Below, in pieces: positions 25,604-35,200 of a stretch of DNA of 64,000 nucleotides. The stretch lies in contig NZ_CM007717.1 of assembly GCF_002019855.1 (NCBI RefSeq), forward strand, positions 7,201,750-7,265,749. The letters are read 5' to 3'. Positions within the stretch are counted from its first letter, which is position 1; every line of letters starts with the position of its first letter. The stretch is from Streptomyces antibioticus. GTDB lineage: Bacteria; Actinomycetota; Actinomycetes; Streptomycetales; Streptomycetaceae. A model generated the notes under the pieces. The model ran no database searches. It had not been told where the DNA came from and worked only from the letters and a program-made list of their open reading frames with translations. Both the position numbers and the translations under genes were made by a program.

Positions 25604-26635
25604 ATGCCCGCGAAGGGTAAGCACCGCCGTCCGAAGTCCCAGCGATTCACCCGCTCCATCGCCGCCGCCGGAACCGGCGGAGCCGCTCTCGCCCTCCCGC
25701 TCCTGGGAGCCACGGGTGCCCACGCGGCCCCCACCCAGTCCGCCGCGGCGTCCGTTCCGGAACAGGCCGTGGCGAAGACCGTGGAACGGGCCGCGGAGAA
25801 GGCCACGCAGACCGTGCAGGCGGCTCCGGTGGCGCACAAGTCGGGCAAGTCGGGCGCGAAGCACAGCACGTACACCGTCCGCTCCGGCGACTACCTCTCG
25901 CGGATCGCCGACGAGCAGGGCGTCGACGGCGGCTGGCAGCGGCTGTACCAGGACAACCGGCGGGCCGTCGGCGACAACCCCTCGCTGATCCACCCGGGCC
26001 TGAAGCTGTCGATCGGCAAGAAGGCCGCGTCCTCCGCCCCCACCACCGCGCCCAAGTCCTCCGAGGCGCGCGGGTCGGCGCAGTCCGCCAAGCCCGTGCA
26101 GCCCTCGAAGCCTGCGCAGAAGTCGCAGCCCGCGCAGTCCTCGTCGTCCGCCGGCTCCTCGGACTCCCAGGCGTCGTCCTCGCAGCCGAGCACCCAGGCC
26201 GCCGAGAACTCCACCACCGCCTCCTCCGGGTTCAGCCTGCCGGTGGCCGGCGCCACGGTCGGCACGCCGTACCGGATGTCGGGCAGCATGTGGTCCAGCG
26301 GCTACCACACCGGTGTCGACTTCGTCGTCCCGACGGGCACCTCCCTCAAGGCCGTCGCGGCGGGCACCGTCGTCTCCGCCGGCTGGGGCGGCGCGTACGG
26401 CAACCAGGTCGTCATCAGGCTGAACGACGGCCACTACGCCCAGTACGCCCACCTGTCCTCGCTCTCCGTCTCGGCCGGCCAGACCGTGACCGCGGGCCAG
26501 CAGGTCGGCCTCTCGGGTGCCACCGGCAACGTGACCGGACCGCACCTGCACTTCGAGATCCGCACCACGCCGAACTACGGCTCGGACGTGGACCCGGTCG
26601 CCTACCTCCGCTCGCACGGAGTCTCGGTCGGCTGA
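25604..26635 (+). CDS. Secreted LysM / M23 peptidoglycan endopeptidase
   Basis: Exported cell-wall hydrolase (343 aa). A signal peptide with basic n-region and hydrophobic core ends near GAHAA (about residue 41). LysM at about 88-137 (STYTVRSGDYLSRIADEQG) binds glycan strands. A Ser/Pro/Ala/Gln-rich linker (about 138-205) follows, then an M23 domain with metal ligands in YHTGVDF and GPHLHFEIR. It likely cuts peptide crosslinks during growth, germination or sporulation. Expression should respond to c-di-AMP through the riboswitch directly upstream. Confidence 0.93.
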   Translation: MPAKGKHRRPKSQRFTRSIAAAGTGGAALALPLLGATGAHAAPTQSAAASVPEQAVAKTVERAAEKATQTVQAAPVAHKSGKSGAKHSTYTVRSGDYLSRIADEQGVDGGWQRLYQDNRRAVGDNPSLIHPGLKLSIGKKAASSAPTTAPKSSEARGSAQSAKPVQPSKPAQKSQPAQSSSSAGSSDSQASSSQPSTQAAENSTTASSGFSLPVAGATVGTPYRMSGSMWSSGYHTGVDFVVPTGTSLKAVAAGTVVSAGWGGAYGNQVVIRLNDGHYAQYAHLSSLSVSAGQTVTAGQQVGLSGATGNVTGPHLHFEIRTTPNYGSDVDPVAYLRSHGVSVG

Positions 26636-26682
26636 CCCCCGCACCAGCGCTTCCTGAGGCGCCCTGACAGGCCCTGACGCGC

Positions 26683-26725
26683 CGTCGAAGGCCGGACCCC
26701 GCCCCCCGGGGTCCGGCCTTCGACG
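26683..26725 (+). terminator. Strong terminator hairpin after the M23 gene
   Basis: Arms 26683-26700 and 26708-26725 are perfectly complementary over 18 bases with a 7-base C-rich loop. It lies 48 bases past the stop codon. No T-run follows at once. Confidence 0.8.
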
Positions 26726-26841
26726 TGCCGCGGGACGTTATTCCCTGGTTGGCCAACTCTTTAGGAGTGGCTTATCTCACCGTCCGTCAACCCCTGCCTA
26801 CGGTCGCGTAAGTCACATTAGAAGGTGAATCATGATCTGCC

Positions 26842-27660
26842 GTGGCAGACGATTCGAAGAATGACAACAGATCAGTGATCGGGTCGTACGTGGCGGTGGG
26901 GGACAGCTTCACCGAGGGCGTCGGCGACCCTGGCCCCGACGGGGCGTTCGTCGGCTGGGCCGACCGGTTCGCGGTACTCCTCGCGGACCGCCGACCCGAG
27001 GGCGACTTCCGGTACGCGAACCTGGCCGTGCGCGGCAAGCTGCTCGACCAGATCATGGAGGACCAGCTTCCGCAGGCCGTCGACCTCGCGCCCGACCTCG
27101 TGTCCTTCTGTGCCGGCGGCAACGACATCCTGCGGCCCGGCACCGACCCCGACGAGGTCGCCGAGCGCTTCGAGCGGGCGGTCGCGGCACTCACCGCCGT
27201 GTCCGGCACGGTCCTGGTGACCACCGGCTTCGACACCCGTGGCGTCCCCGTCCTGAAGCATCTGCGCGGCAAGATCGCCACCTACAACGGGCACGTTCGC
27301 GCCGTCGCCGACCGCTACGGCTGCCCGGTGCTCGACCTGTGGTCCCTGCGGTCCGTGCAGGACCGCCGGGCCTGGGACGGCGACCGCCTCCACCTCTCCC
27401 CGGAGGGGCACACGCGGGTGGCGCTGCGCGCCGGGCAGGTCCTCGGCCTGGAGGTGCCGGCCGACCCGGAGCAGCCCTGGCCGCAGCTCCCGCCGCGCGG
27501 CACCCTGGAGATCCGCAAGGACGACGTCCAGTGGGCGCGCGAGTACCTGGTGCCGTGGATCGGGCGGCGGCTGCGCGGGGAGTCCTCGGGCGACCATGTG
27601 ACCGCCAAGGGCACGCTCTCCCCCGACGACATCCGGACCCGGATCTCGGCGGTGGCGTGA
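26842..27660 (+). CDS. SGNH/GDSL-type esterase or lipase
   Basis: Hydrolase (272 aa) of the SGNH family, acting on an unknown ester. Block I is YVAVGDSFTEG with the nucleophile S22, block III is AGGNDIL, and the C-terminal catalytic Asp/His lie in DRLHLSPEGH. The oxyanion Gly is in NLAVRGK. There is no signal peptide, so it is probably cytoplasmic. GTG 26842 follows GAAGGTGA at some distance. A roughly 60-residue tail after the catalytic His is longer than needed. Confidence 0.85.
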   Translation: MADDSKNDNRSVIGSYVAVGDSFTEGVGDPGPDGAFVGWADRFAVLLADRRPEGDFRYANLAVRGKLLDQIMEDQLPQAVDLAPDLVSFCAGGNDILRPGTDPDEVAERFERAVAALTAVSGTVLVTTGFDTRGVPVLKHLRGKIATYNGHVRAVADRYGCPVLDLWSLRSVQDRRAWDGDRLHLSPEGHTRVALRAGQVLGLEVPADPEQPWPQLPPRGTLEIRKDDVQWAREYLVPWIGRRLRGESSGDHVTAKGTLSPDDIRTRISAVA

Positions 27661-27828
27661 CCGGAGAGGACGGGGCGGCCGTCCGACGCCGTTTGCACGA
27701 CAGGTACGACCGGCCGCTCCACCAGTGAGGTGATCGGACGGGAGTGGTGCGCGGGCGCGCGCGGGTCCGGGTGCTGGGATGACCGCACATCACCCGCCCC
27801 GTCCGCCCCTCCGAAGGACCGGTTCCGT

Positions 27829-28578
27829 ATGCGCCCCACCCGTACGCCCGTCGCCGCGGCCCTCGTCACGCTCCTCGCCCTGGGGCTGCCGGCCGTCGCC
27901 GCGCCCGCCGCCGCCGCGTCGCCCGCCCGGCCCGCCGCCGCGCGCGTCGACCCCGCCCCCGCCACCATCACCGTGACCGGCGAGGGCAGCGCCACCGCCC
28001 CGCCCGACGTCGCGGTCGTCGCCGTGGCCGTGGAGGCGACCGGCGCCACCTCGCAGGCCGCGCTCGACGCGCAGAACACCGCGGCCGGCGCCCTGCTGAC
28101 CGCCGTCCGCGCCCAGGGCGTCGCCGAACGGGACGTCCGCACGGACAACATCTCCCTCCAGCCCGTCTACGACACCGAGGGCGGCAGCACCCGGCTCAAG
28201 GGCTACCAGGCCGCCCAGTCCTTCTCCGTGAAGGTCCGTGAGGTGGAGCGGACCGGGGCCGTCCTCCAGTCGATCACCGACGCCACCGGCGACGCGGGCC
28301 GCATCCACTCCGTCGCCTTCGAGGTCTCCGACCCGGTCCCGCTCCAGGCCCGCGCCCGCGAGGCCGCCCACGACGACGCCCGCGCCAGGGCCGAGCAGCT
28401 CGCCCGCCTCAGCGGCCATGAACTGGGCCGTCTGGTCTCCCTCAGCGAGGACTCCGTCGGCTACCCCCGCCCCACGGCGCAGTTCGCGGACGCGGCCGGC
28501 ACCGGCGGAGCCGTACCGACCGCCCCCGGCGAGATCCGCGCGACGGCGACGGTGACAGCCGTCTACGAGGTGTCCTGA
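27829..28578 (+). CDS. Secreted SIMPL-domain (DUF541) protein
   Basis: Predicted exported protein (249 aa) with an Ala-rich signal peptide (residues 1 to about 30) and one SIMPL domain. Typical segments are ITVTGEGSATAPPDVAVV at the start of the domain and FSVKVREVERTGAVLQSITD in the middle. Family function is ill-defined (E. coli YggE is linked to oxidative stress). ATG 27829 has GAAGGA upstream. The 3' end overlaps the convergent TetR gene by 16 bases. Confidence 0.83.
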   Translation: MRPTRTPVAAALVTLLALGLPAVAAPAAAASPARPAAARVDPAPATITVTGEGSATAPPDVAVVAVAVEATGATSQAALDAQNTAAGALLTAVRAQGVAERDVRTDNISLQPVYDTEGGSTRLKGYQAAQSFSVKVREVERTGAVLQSITDATGDAGRIHSVAFEVSDPVPLQARAREAAHDDARARAEQLARLSGHELGRLVSLSEDSVGYPRPTAQFADAAGTGGAVPTAPGEIRATATVTAVYEVS

Positions 28579-29264
28579 CCCCTGGTCCGCAGCCGGGCCC
28601 CCGGCCCGACGCCGCCCTCGGCGGGCGGCTCGGCCGGGGGCTCTCTGCGGGTCCGCGTGCTCAACGTCTCGGGGGACAGGCAGAGTTCCCGGGCCAGGGC
28701 CTCGTCGACCCAGACCTGGGCCCGGGTACGGGACAGGGTGCCGCCGTAGGACGTGAGCTGGACGGCGAGGCCGTCGAGCAGGGCGGTCAGCCGCAGGGCC
28801 GTGGCCGACGGGTCGGGGCAGTGGAACTCCCGCGCGGCCACGCCCTCCGCTATCACCTCGGTGAGCGCGGCCTTCCACGCGCGGTCGAGGTCACGGGCCA
28901 CCTCCCGCAGCGCGGGCTCGCGCAGGGCCACCGCCCAGCCCTCGATCCACAGCCGCCAGCCCTTGGCCTGGCCGGTGGGGGCGTACCAGCGGACCGCCGA
29001 GCGCAGCCGGCGCAGTGCGGTCGTACGCCGGCCGAGCAGCTTGCGCAGCCGGGCCAGATCGTCCTCGGCGGCGCGCGCGAAGGCGGCGGCGACGAGCTGT
29101 TCCTTGGTCGAGAAGTGGTAGAGCACCAGCGCGTTGCTCACACCGAGGGCCGCCGCCACGTCGGCGATCCTGACGGCCGCCACGCCCCGCGCCTCGATCT
29201 GCCCGATGGCGGCCCGCAGCAGCTCCTCGCGCCGCTCGGCCACGCTCAACCGCACCCTCGCCAC
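28563..29264 (-). CDS. TetR-family transcriptional regulator (BetI-like C-terminus)
   Basis: Dimeric repressor (233 aa). The HTH is at about 30-55 (VRIADVAAALGVSNALVLYHFSTKEQL), where SNALVLYHF is the recognition helix. The ligand domain carries WIEGWAVALREPALREVARDLDRAWK, common in the BetI-type group. The last 30 residues are Pro/Arg-rich and probably unstructured. It precedes the amino-acid dehydrogenase gene on the same strand by transcription order (the dehydrogenase is upstream by 39 bases), so it may be cotranscribed with it. Confidence 0.85.
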   Translation of the reverse strand: MARVRLSVAERREELLRAAIGQIEARGVAAVRIADVAAALGVSNALVLYHFSTKEQLVAAAFARAAEDDLARLRKLLGRRTTALRRLRSAVRWYAPTGQAKGWRLWIEGWAVALREPALREVARDLDRAWKAALTEVIAEGVAAREFHCPDPSATALRLTALLDGLAVQLTSYGGTLSRTRAQVWVDEALARELCLSPETLSTRTRREPPAEPPAEGGVGPGARLRTRGQDTS

Positions 29265-29303
29265 GCGGTCACCCTACACAGAGCCATGACCTGCTCCGAC
29301 GGC

Positions 29304-30509
29304 TCACCGACAGGGGCCGAACCGCTCCGTCACCGCCGTCAGCCGCTGCGCGGCGATCGTGTGCGCCGCCGCCCGCGGGGTCGTGCCGTCCGCCTCCGCG
29401 CGTGTGAGCACCAGGTCCACCAGCGTCCGCATCGCGCCGCGCGTGTGCGCGAACGCCTCGTCCGCGTCCGCGCCGATGTCGCCGAACAGCGTCCACCACC
29501 ACCAGGCGTTGGTCCCGGAGTTCACCACGACGTCCGGCAGCACCCGCACCCCACGCGTGTGCAGCAGCGCCTCCGCCTCCGGCAGGACCGGCATGTTCGC
29601 CGCCTCGGCGATCCACCGGACCCCGGCCCCGATCCGCGCCTGCTCCTCCACCCCGACGGCGTACGACACCGCCGCCGGCACCAGCACCTCCGCCGCCACC
29701 GACAGCCAGGCGTCCCCCGGCAGCTCACGGTCGGCGGGGCGCAGCGCCGCGCGGTCCACGGTGCCGTGGCCGTCCCGCGCGGCGAGCAGCGCCTCCACGT
29801 CGAGCCCCGACGGGTTGACGATCGTCCCCTTGACGTCGGCGACCGCCACGACCGGCAGACCCGCGCGCGTGAGGAAGCGCGCGGTGGCCCCGCCCATGGT
29901 GCCCAGCCCCTGGAGCGAGACGCGCGTCCCCGCGTACGGCACCCCGGCCCGGTCCAGGGCGGTCAGCACCGACTCGGCGACCCCGCAGCCGCCGACCAGC
30001 TCGTCCAGGCCGATGCCGTCCACCTCGACCGCGAAGGCGTCCGCGAGCCGCGCGCGGGCCGCCGTCTCGTCGTCCAGCAGCGGGTACACGGCCTGCACGG
30101 AGGAGACGAGGCCCGCCTCGGCGGCCGCCCGGTCCACCAGGTCCTGGCTCAGCCCCAGGTCCTCCCCGGTGGTCCAGCAGCTCTCCACGTACGGCCGTAC
30201 CGCGCGCAGATAGCGCACCAGCAGCCCGTACGCCTCCGGGTCCCGGGGATCGCAGTCGATCCCGCCCTTGGCCCCGCCCAGGGGGACGTAACGGGCCCGC
30301 GGGTCGTAGTGCAGGGCCTCCTTGAGGCTCATGCCGCGGGCGAGCCCGGTGACCTCGTCCAGGGTGCAGCCCTCCCGCATCCGCAGCCCGCCGCTGCACA
30401 CCCCGCGCACCAGCCGGTCGACGACCAGGAAACCCCGGCGGCCGGTGATGTCGTCGGTCCAGGTCAGGGACAGGAAGGGGGCGGCGGCCTCGGGGAGCGC
30501 GGTGGTCAT
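29304..30509 (-). CDS. Glu/Leu/Phe/Val dehydrogenase family amino-acid dehydrogenase
   Basis: NAD(P)-dependent enzyme (401 aa) that deaminates an amino acid to its 2-oxo acid. The dimerisation domain has the glycine-rich catalytic-lysine segment YVPLGGAKGGID, and the Rossmann motif is SLQGLGTMGGATARFL. A C-terminal NSGTNAWWWW segment is unusual. ATG at 30509 is preferred because GAGGAGAC lies just upstream; an in-frame ATG at 30602 has no such site. Divergent from the MBL-fold gene. Substrate cannot be read from sequence. Confidence 0.87.
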   Translation of the reverse strand: MTTALPEAAAPFLSLTWTDDITGRRGFLVVDRLVRGVCSGGLRMREGCTLDEVTGLARGMSLKEALHYDPRARYVPLGGAKGGIDCDPRDPEAYGLLVRYLRAVRPYVESCWTTGEDLGLSQDLVDRAAAEAGLVSSVQAVYPLLDDETAARARLADAFAVEVDGIGLDELVGGCGVAESVLTALDRAGVPYAGTRVSLQGLGTMGGATARFLTRAGLPVVAVADVKGTIVNPSGLDVEALLAARDGHGTVDRAALRPADRELPGDAWLSVAAEVLVPAAVSYAVGVEEQARIGAGVRWIAEAANMPVLPEAEALLHTRGVRVLPDVVVNSGTNAWWWWTLFGDIGADADEAFAHTRGAMRTLVDLVLTRAEADGTTPRAAAHTIAAQRLTAVTERFGPCR

Positions 30510-30694
30510 CGGGTCTCCTCGACCGGACGGTGTACTGAACAGCGGGTCAGTATCCGGAGCTGGGCGGGAACCTGTCAACGCGGAGCGGGCGGCCGTCGTC
30601 ACCGGGGCGCGGGGGCGTCGTCACCGGGACGCGGGGGCGTTGTCGGAGGGGGCGACCATAATGGAATGCCTCAGCGACTCCACCTGGAGGTACC

Positions 30695-31927
30695 GTGTCC
30701 GGTTTCCGTTCCCTGAGCTCCGGGCTCCGCGCCGTGCAGCCCGCGGCCTTCGGCGCGGACCCGAGCGGTGAGCGCATGGCGCGCATCCGCAGATCGCCCC
30801 ACTTCAAGGACGGCGTCTTCCAGAACCCCGGCGGTCCCGCGCGGACCCGCCCCTCGGGCTCGCCGCTCGACTTCGCCAAGGTCTTCTTCGACAAGGAGCA
30901 GCGGCCCCGCCGCGCCCCCGCGGGCACGGTCCCCGTCCACGCCACCACCCTCGCCGACCTGGCCCGCCCGGCCGCCACGGGCCTGCGGCTGACCTGGATG
31001 GGGCACTCCAGCGTGCTCGCCGAGATCGACGGGCAGCGGGTGCTCTTCGACCCGGTCTGGGGCGAGCGCTGCTCCCCCTTCGCCTTCGTGGGCCCCAAGC
31101 GGCTGCATCCGGTCCCGCTGCCGATCGCCGCGCTCGGCCCGGTCGACGTCGTCGTCATCTCGCACGACCACTACGACCATCTGGACCTGCCCACGATCAA
31201 GGCGCTGGCCGGCACCGACACCCTGTTCGCCGTGCCGCTGGGCGTCGGCGCCCATCTGGAGCACTGGGGCGTGTCCGCCGGCCGGCTGCGCGAGCTGGAC
31301 TGGCACGAGGCGACCAAGGTCGGCGGGCTCACCCTCACCGCGACACCGGCGCGCCACTTCTGCGGGCGCGGCCTGCGCAACACCCAGCACACGCTGTGGG
31401 CGTCGTGGGTCGTGGAGGGCGAGCGGCACCGGATCTACCACAGCGGCGACACCGGCTACTTCGACGGCTTCAAGGAGATCGGCGCCGACCACGGCCCCTT
31501 CGACGCCACGATGATCCAGATCGGCGCGTACTCGGACTTCTGGCCCGACATCCACATGACGCCCGAGGAGGGCGTGCGGGCCCATCTCGATCTCCAGGGC
31601 GGCGGGCCGGCGGGCGTGCTGCTGCCGATCCACTGGGCCACCTTCAACCTCGCCACGCACGCGTGGACGGATCCGGGCGAGGGCACCCTGGCCTCCGCGC
31701 GCGCGGTGGGGGCGCCCGTCGCGCTGCCGCGGCCGGGCGAGCCCTTCGAGCCGGGCGGGGAGAGCGTCCCGGACCGGCCGTGGTGGCGGGACGCCGCGCA
31801 CGCCCCGGCGGGCGGCTGGCCGTCGGACGCGAAGCCGGTAGCGAAGGCCAAAGCCGATACCGAGAGTGACATCGAGAAGGGTGCGCCGGGCGACGGCGAG
31901 GCGCCGGAGGTCGTTCCGGCGGGCTGA
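30695..31927 (+). CDS. MBL-fold metallohydrolase (NAPE-PLD / UlaG-like)
   Basis: Metallo-beta-lactamase-fold hydrolase (410 aa). The metal motif is ISHDHYDHLD, with further ligands expected in ATPARHFCGRG and YHSGDTGYF; LLPIHWATFNL near the C-terminus is typical of the NAPE-PLD-like group that acts on phosphodiesters. The N-terminal 75 residues carry a DFAKVFFDKEQRPRRAP segment shared with that group. GTG 30695 has GGAG just upstream. The acidic/Lys-rich last 40 residues are probably disordered. Confidence 0.87.
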   Translation: MSGFRSLSSGLRAVQPAAFGADPSGERMARIRRSPHFKDGVFQNPGGPARTRPSGSPLDFAKVFFDKEQRPRRAPAGTVPVHATTLADLARPAATGLRLTWMGHSSVLAEIDGQRVLFDPVWGERCSPFAFVGPKRLHPVPLPIAALGPVDVVVISHDHYDHLDLPTIKALAGTDTLFAVPLGVGAHLEHWGVSAGRLRELDWHEATKVGGLTLTATPARHFCGRGLRNTQHTLWASWVVEGERHRIYHSGDTGYFDGFKEIGADHGPFDATMIQIGAYSDFWPDIHMTPEEGVRAHLDLQGGGPAGVLLPIHWATFNLATHAWTDPGEGTLASARAVGAPVALPRPGEPFEPGGESVPDRPWWRDAAHAPAGGWPSDAKPVAKAKADTESDIEKGAPGDGEAPEVVPAG

Positions 31928-31952
31928 ACGCGATCGAGTGGCGTACGGCGGT

Positions 31953-31985
31953 GAGGGCCGGGGAGTCGAGGACTCCCCGGCCCTC
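31953..31985 (+). terminator. Terminator hairpin after the MBL-fold gene
   Basis: GAGGGCCGGGGAGTC (31953-31967) and its perfect complement (31971-31985) form a 15-bp stem with a GAG loop, followed by CTGTT, 26 bases after the stop codon. Confidence 0.8.
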
Positions 31986-32280
31986 CTGTTCGTCCGGGAG
32001 CAGCTCCGACCAGGTCTGATCGATTTCTGTCCGAGGTTGGCGCGCGATGCCGTTCCGGTATCGGTCTGCCGTGCGAAGCCTCATACCAGAGCGGGACCCT
32101 CCGCGGGGGACTTTGTCAACTGCCCACCGCACCTGATGCGTTGACGACTACTGTGAGTGTCCGTCGGGCGACGTCGGGCCGAATTCTTCAGCTCGCGCGA
32201 CCGACACCGCGATGGCGCACGCCCGGGCCGCGCACCCTGCGCGAGCCACCAGGCCCGACGGACCCAGTACGAGGACACCG
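31986..32280 (+). promoter_or_regulatory. Leader and promoter region of the conservon
   Basis: No gene is seen here. TTGTCAAC at about 32113-32120 and GTTGAC at about 32138-32143 form a 6-base inverted repeat around the presumed promoter, with TTGAC near 32139 followed by TACTGT as possible promoter elements. An alternative in-frame start for cvnA exists at 32212, but the ATG at 32281 has GAGGAC upstream. Confidence 0.35.
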
Positions 32281-35200
32281 ATGTCTCACCTCCGCGCACC
32301 GGCCGCACGCGCAGACCGCCGTGAGGGCGGACGGCACGGGCGGCCCGCCGCCCGCACCGCACCCGCGACGGCCGAGACACACATACGGCCTCAGCTCCTG
32401 CGGCTCGCCGTGCTGCCGCCGACCGCGGTCGCCCTGAGCGCCTCCGCGGCGGTGCTGTTCACCGTGCGCTCCACCGGCGCCCGCCCCAGCGCCACCCTGT
32501 GGGCGGTCCTGGCCGGCGCGGTCGCGGTCACCGGCGTCGGCATCGTGGTCGCCGCCGTGGCCGCCGACCGGGCCGCGCGTGCCGTCAGCGACCGCGTCGC
32601 CGCCCTGCGCCGGCACAGCGCCCGCGGCGAGGCCGACCTGCGCGCGCTCACCGAGGCCCTGCGCCGCGGCGAGGCACCGCCCCAGCGCAAGGCGCGCGGC
32701 GGGCCGCCCGACGACGCCGACGAGTTCGAACTGCTCGCCGCCGACCTCGCCCGCGCGCACGACGGGGCCGTCGGGGCGGTCGTCCAGGCGTCCCAGCTCT
32801 CCAGCCAGACCGGCAGCGAACAGAAGCTGGAGGTCTTCGTCAACCTCGCGCGACGGCTCCAGTCGCTCGTCCACCGCGAGATCTCCCTCCTCGACGAGCT
32901 GGAGAACGAGATCGAGGACCCGGCCCTGCTCAAGGGGCTGTTCCACGTCGACCACCTCGCCACCCGGATCCGCCGCCACGCCGAGAACCTCGCCGTGCTC
33001 GGCGGGGCCGTCTCCCGGCGGCAGTGGAGCAACCCCGTCTCCATGACCGAGGTGCTGCGCTCCGCCATCGCCGAGGTCGAGCAGTACTCACGGGTGCGGC
33101 TGGTCCCGCCGATCGACGGCGAACTGCGCGGGCACGCCGTCGCCGACGTCATCCATCTGCTCGCCGAACTCGTCGAGAACGCCACGGTGTTCTCCGCCCC
33201 GCACACCCAGGTGCTGCTGCGCGCCAACCTCGTCACCTCCGGGCTCGCCGTCGAGGTCGAGGACCGCGGGCTCGGCATGCCCGTCGACGAACAGAGCCGG
33301 ATGAACGCCCTGCTCGCCGACCCCGACCAGGTCAACGTCGGCCGGCTCCTCGCCGACGGGCGCATCGGCCTGTTCGTCGTCTCCCAGCTCGCCCGCCGCC
33401 ACGGCATCCGGGTCCGGCTCCAGGGCAATATCTACGGCGGGGTCCAGGCGGTCCTCGTCGTACCGCAGGCGCTGCTGGGCGGCTCGGCGCCGGGGCAGTT
33501 GCCGGGACCGTCGGCCGAGACGCCGGCGCACGGGGTGCGGTCGGCGTCGCCCGGTACCGGGCTCGACGTCGTCCCCCGGCGCGGGGCGGGCGTGAACGGG
33601 ACCGGCCCGGGAGCCTCCCCCGCCGTGCAGGAGCGGCCCACGCTCCCGGCCCCGCACGAGCCCCGGCTGCCCCGCCGGGACCGGTCGGCGACGGCCTCAC
33701 CCGCCACACCAGCCACGCAGGACGTCCCCGGCGCACGTGTCGCTGACGGAGGCGGGCCCGTCTCCGGACGGCCCGCCGAAGACGGCCGCCCGGGGCCGTC
33801 CGACGCGTCGCCGGAGCCGCCGCGGCACGACCCGGCGGCCACGCACCAGCGCGGGGCGACCCCACTGCCGGTCCGGGGCGCGCACGAGGAACGGGCCAAC
33901 CCTGCCGAGGCCGTCCCCGGCATCCGGCCCGGCGACCGGGCCACCGTGGAGAACAACGCGGGCACCGTGCCCGTCCCGCGCAGCGGTGCCGTACGCGGCA
34001 CCATGGGCAAGCCTTCGCTGCCCCGCCGCCGCGCCCAGGAACACATCGTGCCCCAGCTTCGCGGCGGCCCCACCCCACGCAGTGACAACGAGGAACCCGT
34101 CGGCCACGACCCCGGCCTGATGGCCGCCTTCCAGCGCGGCATCGGCCTCGCGGAGGCCCAACAGAGCCTGGAGGCGGAGGACCTCGAACCGGGCGCCGAG
34201 GAATCGGAACCCCTGCCGTCCTGGGAGTCCCTGGACCGCAGCCCGTACCCGGTGTCCGGCGCCCTGGAAGCGGCCCTCCGCACCGCCTCGAACCCGGTCG
34301 TACGCCCGCGCCCCGCATCCGAGACGGAGCCGGAGCCCCGCGCCACCGGCCCCTCCCCGACCGGGGCCCACCCTGTCGACCGACCCGCCGACCCGACCGA
34401 CACCGGCAGTTCCCCCGAAGCTCGACCTGCCATCTCGTCCTGGTCCGGCACCCCCACCGGACGACCTGCTGACGCGCCCGTGACGGGGGACCCGGCCGAG
34501 GCCCGATCCGCCGACCGGCCCACCGGCTCGCCCTGGTCCGGCGGTCTGGCGGAGACCTCGCTCACGGGGCGACCTGCCAGCCTGACCGAGGCCGGGACTT
34601 CGACCGAGCCCGGGCCTGCTGGCTCGTCCTGGTCCGGCACCCCGGTGGATGCTTCGCCCGCGGGGCAGCCCGCCGGTCAGTCCCAGGTCGGCAACTCTGC
34701 CGAGGCTCTACCTGCCCACCGGTCTGCCAACTCGTCCTGGGCTTCCAGCCCCGCCGAGATGCCGTCCGCAGGGCAGTCCGCCGACTCGTCCTGGGGCGGC
34801 AGTCCGGGTTCGGTCTCGTCCACGGGTGGGTTCGCCGACCCGTCTCTGACCGGGGGCTCGGCCCATGTTCCGCCCCCCGGCAGCCCGGCCGGGACTCCGC
34901 CCGCAGAGCGCGCCGCCTCCTTGTCGTCCTGGGCGGTCACCCCGGCTGGGTCCTCGCTCGCGGGTTCGCCCGCCACGCCCGCCGAGGCTCCGCCCACCGA
35001 CGCGCCCGGCAGCTCCCCCTGGGCCGGGGGTTCGGCCCGTACGCCCGCCACGGGTACGGGGTGGCCCGTCGGCCGGTCGAGCGGTACCGGGGAACCCGTA
35101 GTGCCGGCGACGGGTGAGGATCCCGCGCCCCCGGCTGCCTCCGCTCCGCACTCGATCCTGCCCCGCAGGTCCACCCCGGATCGCCCCGGGAGTCCGGCTC

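Noticed and set aside
26842..27660. Secretion signal in the GDSL esterase
   Set aside because: The N-terminus is acidic and polar with no hydrophobic core, so a secreted form is not supported.
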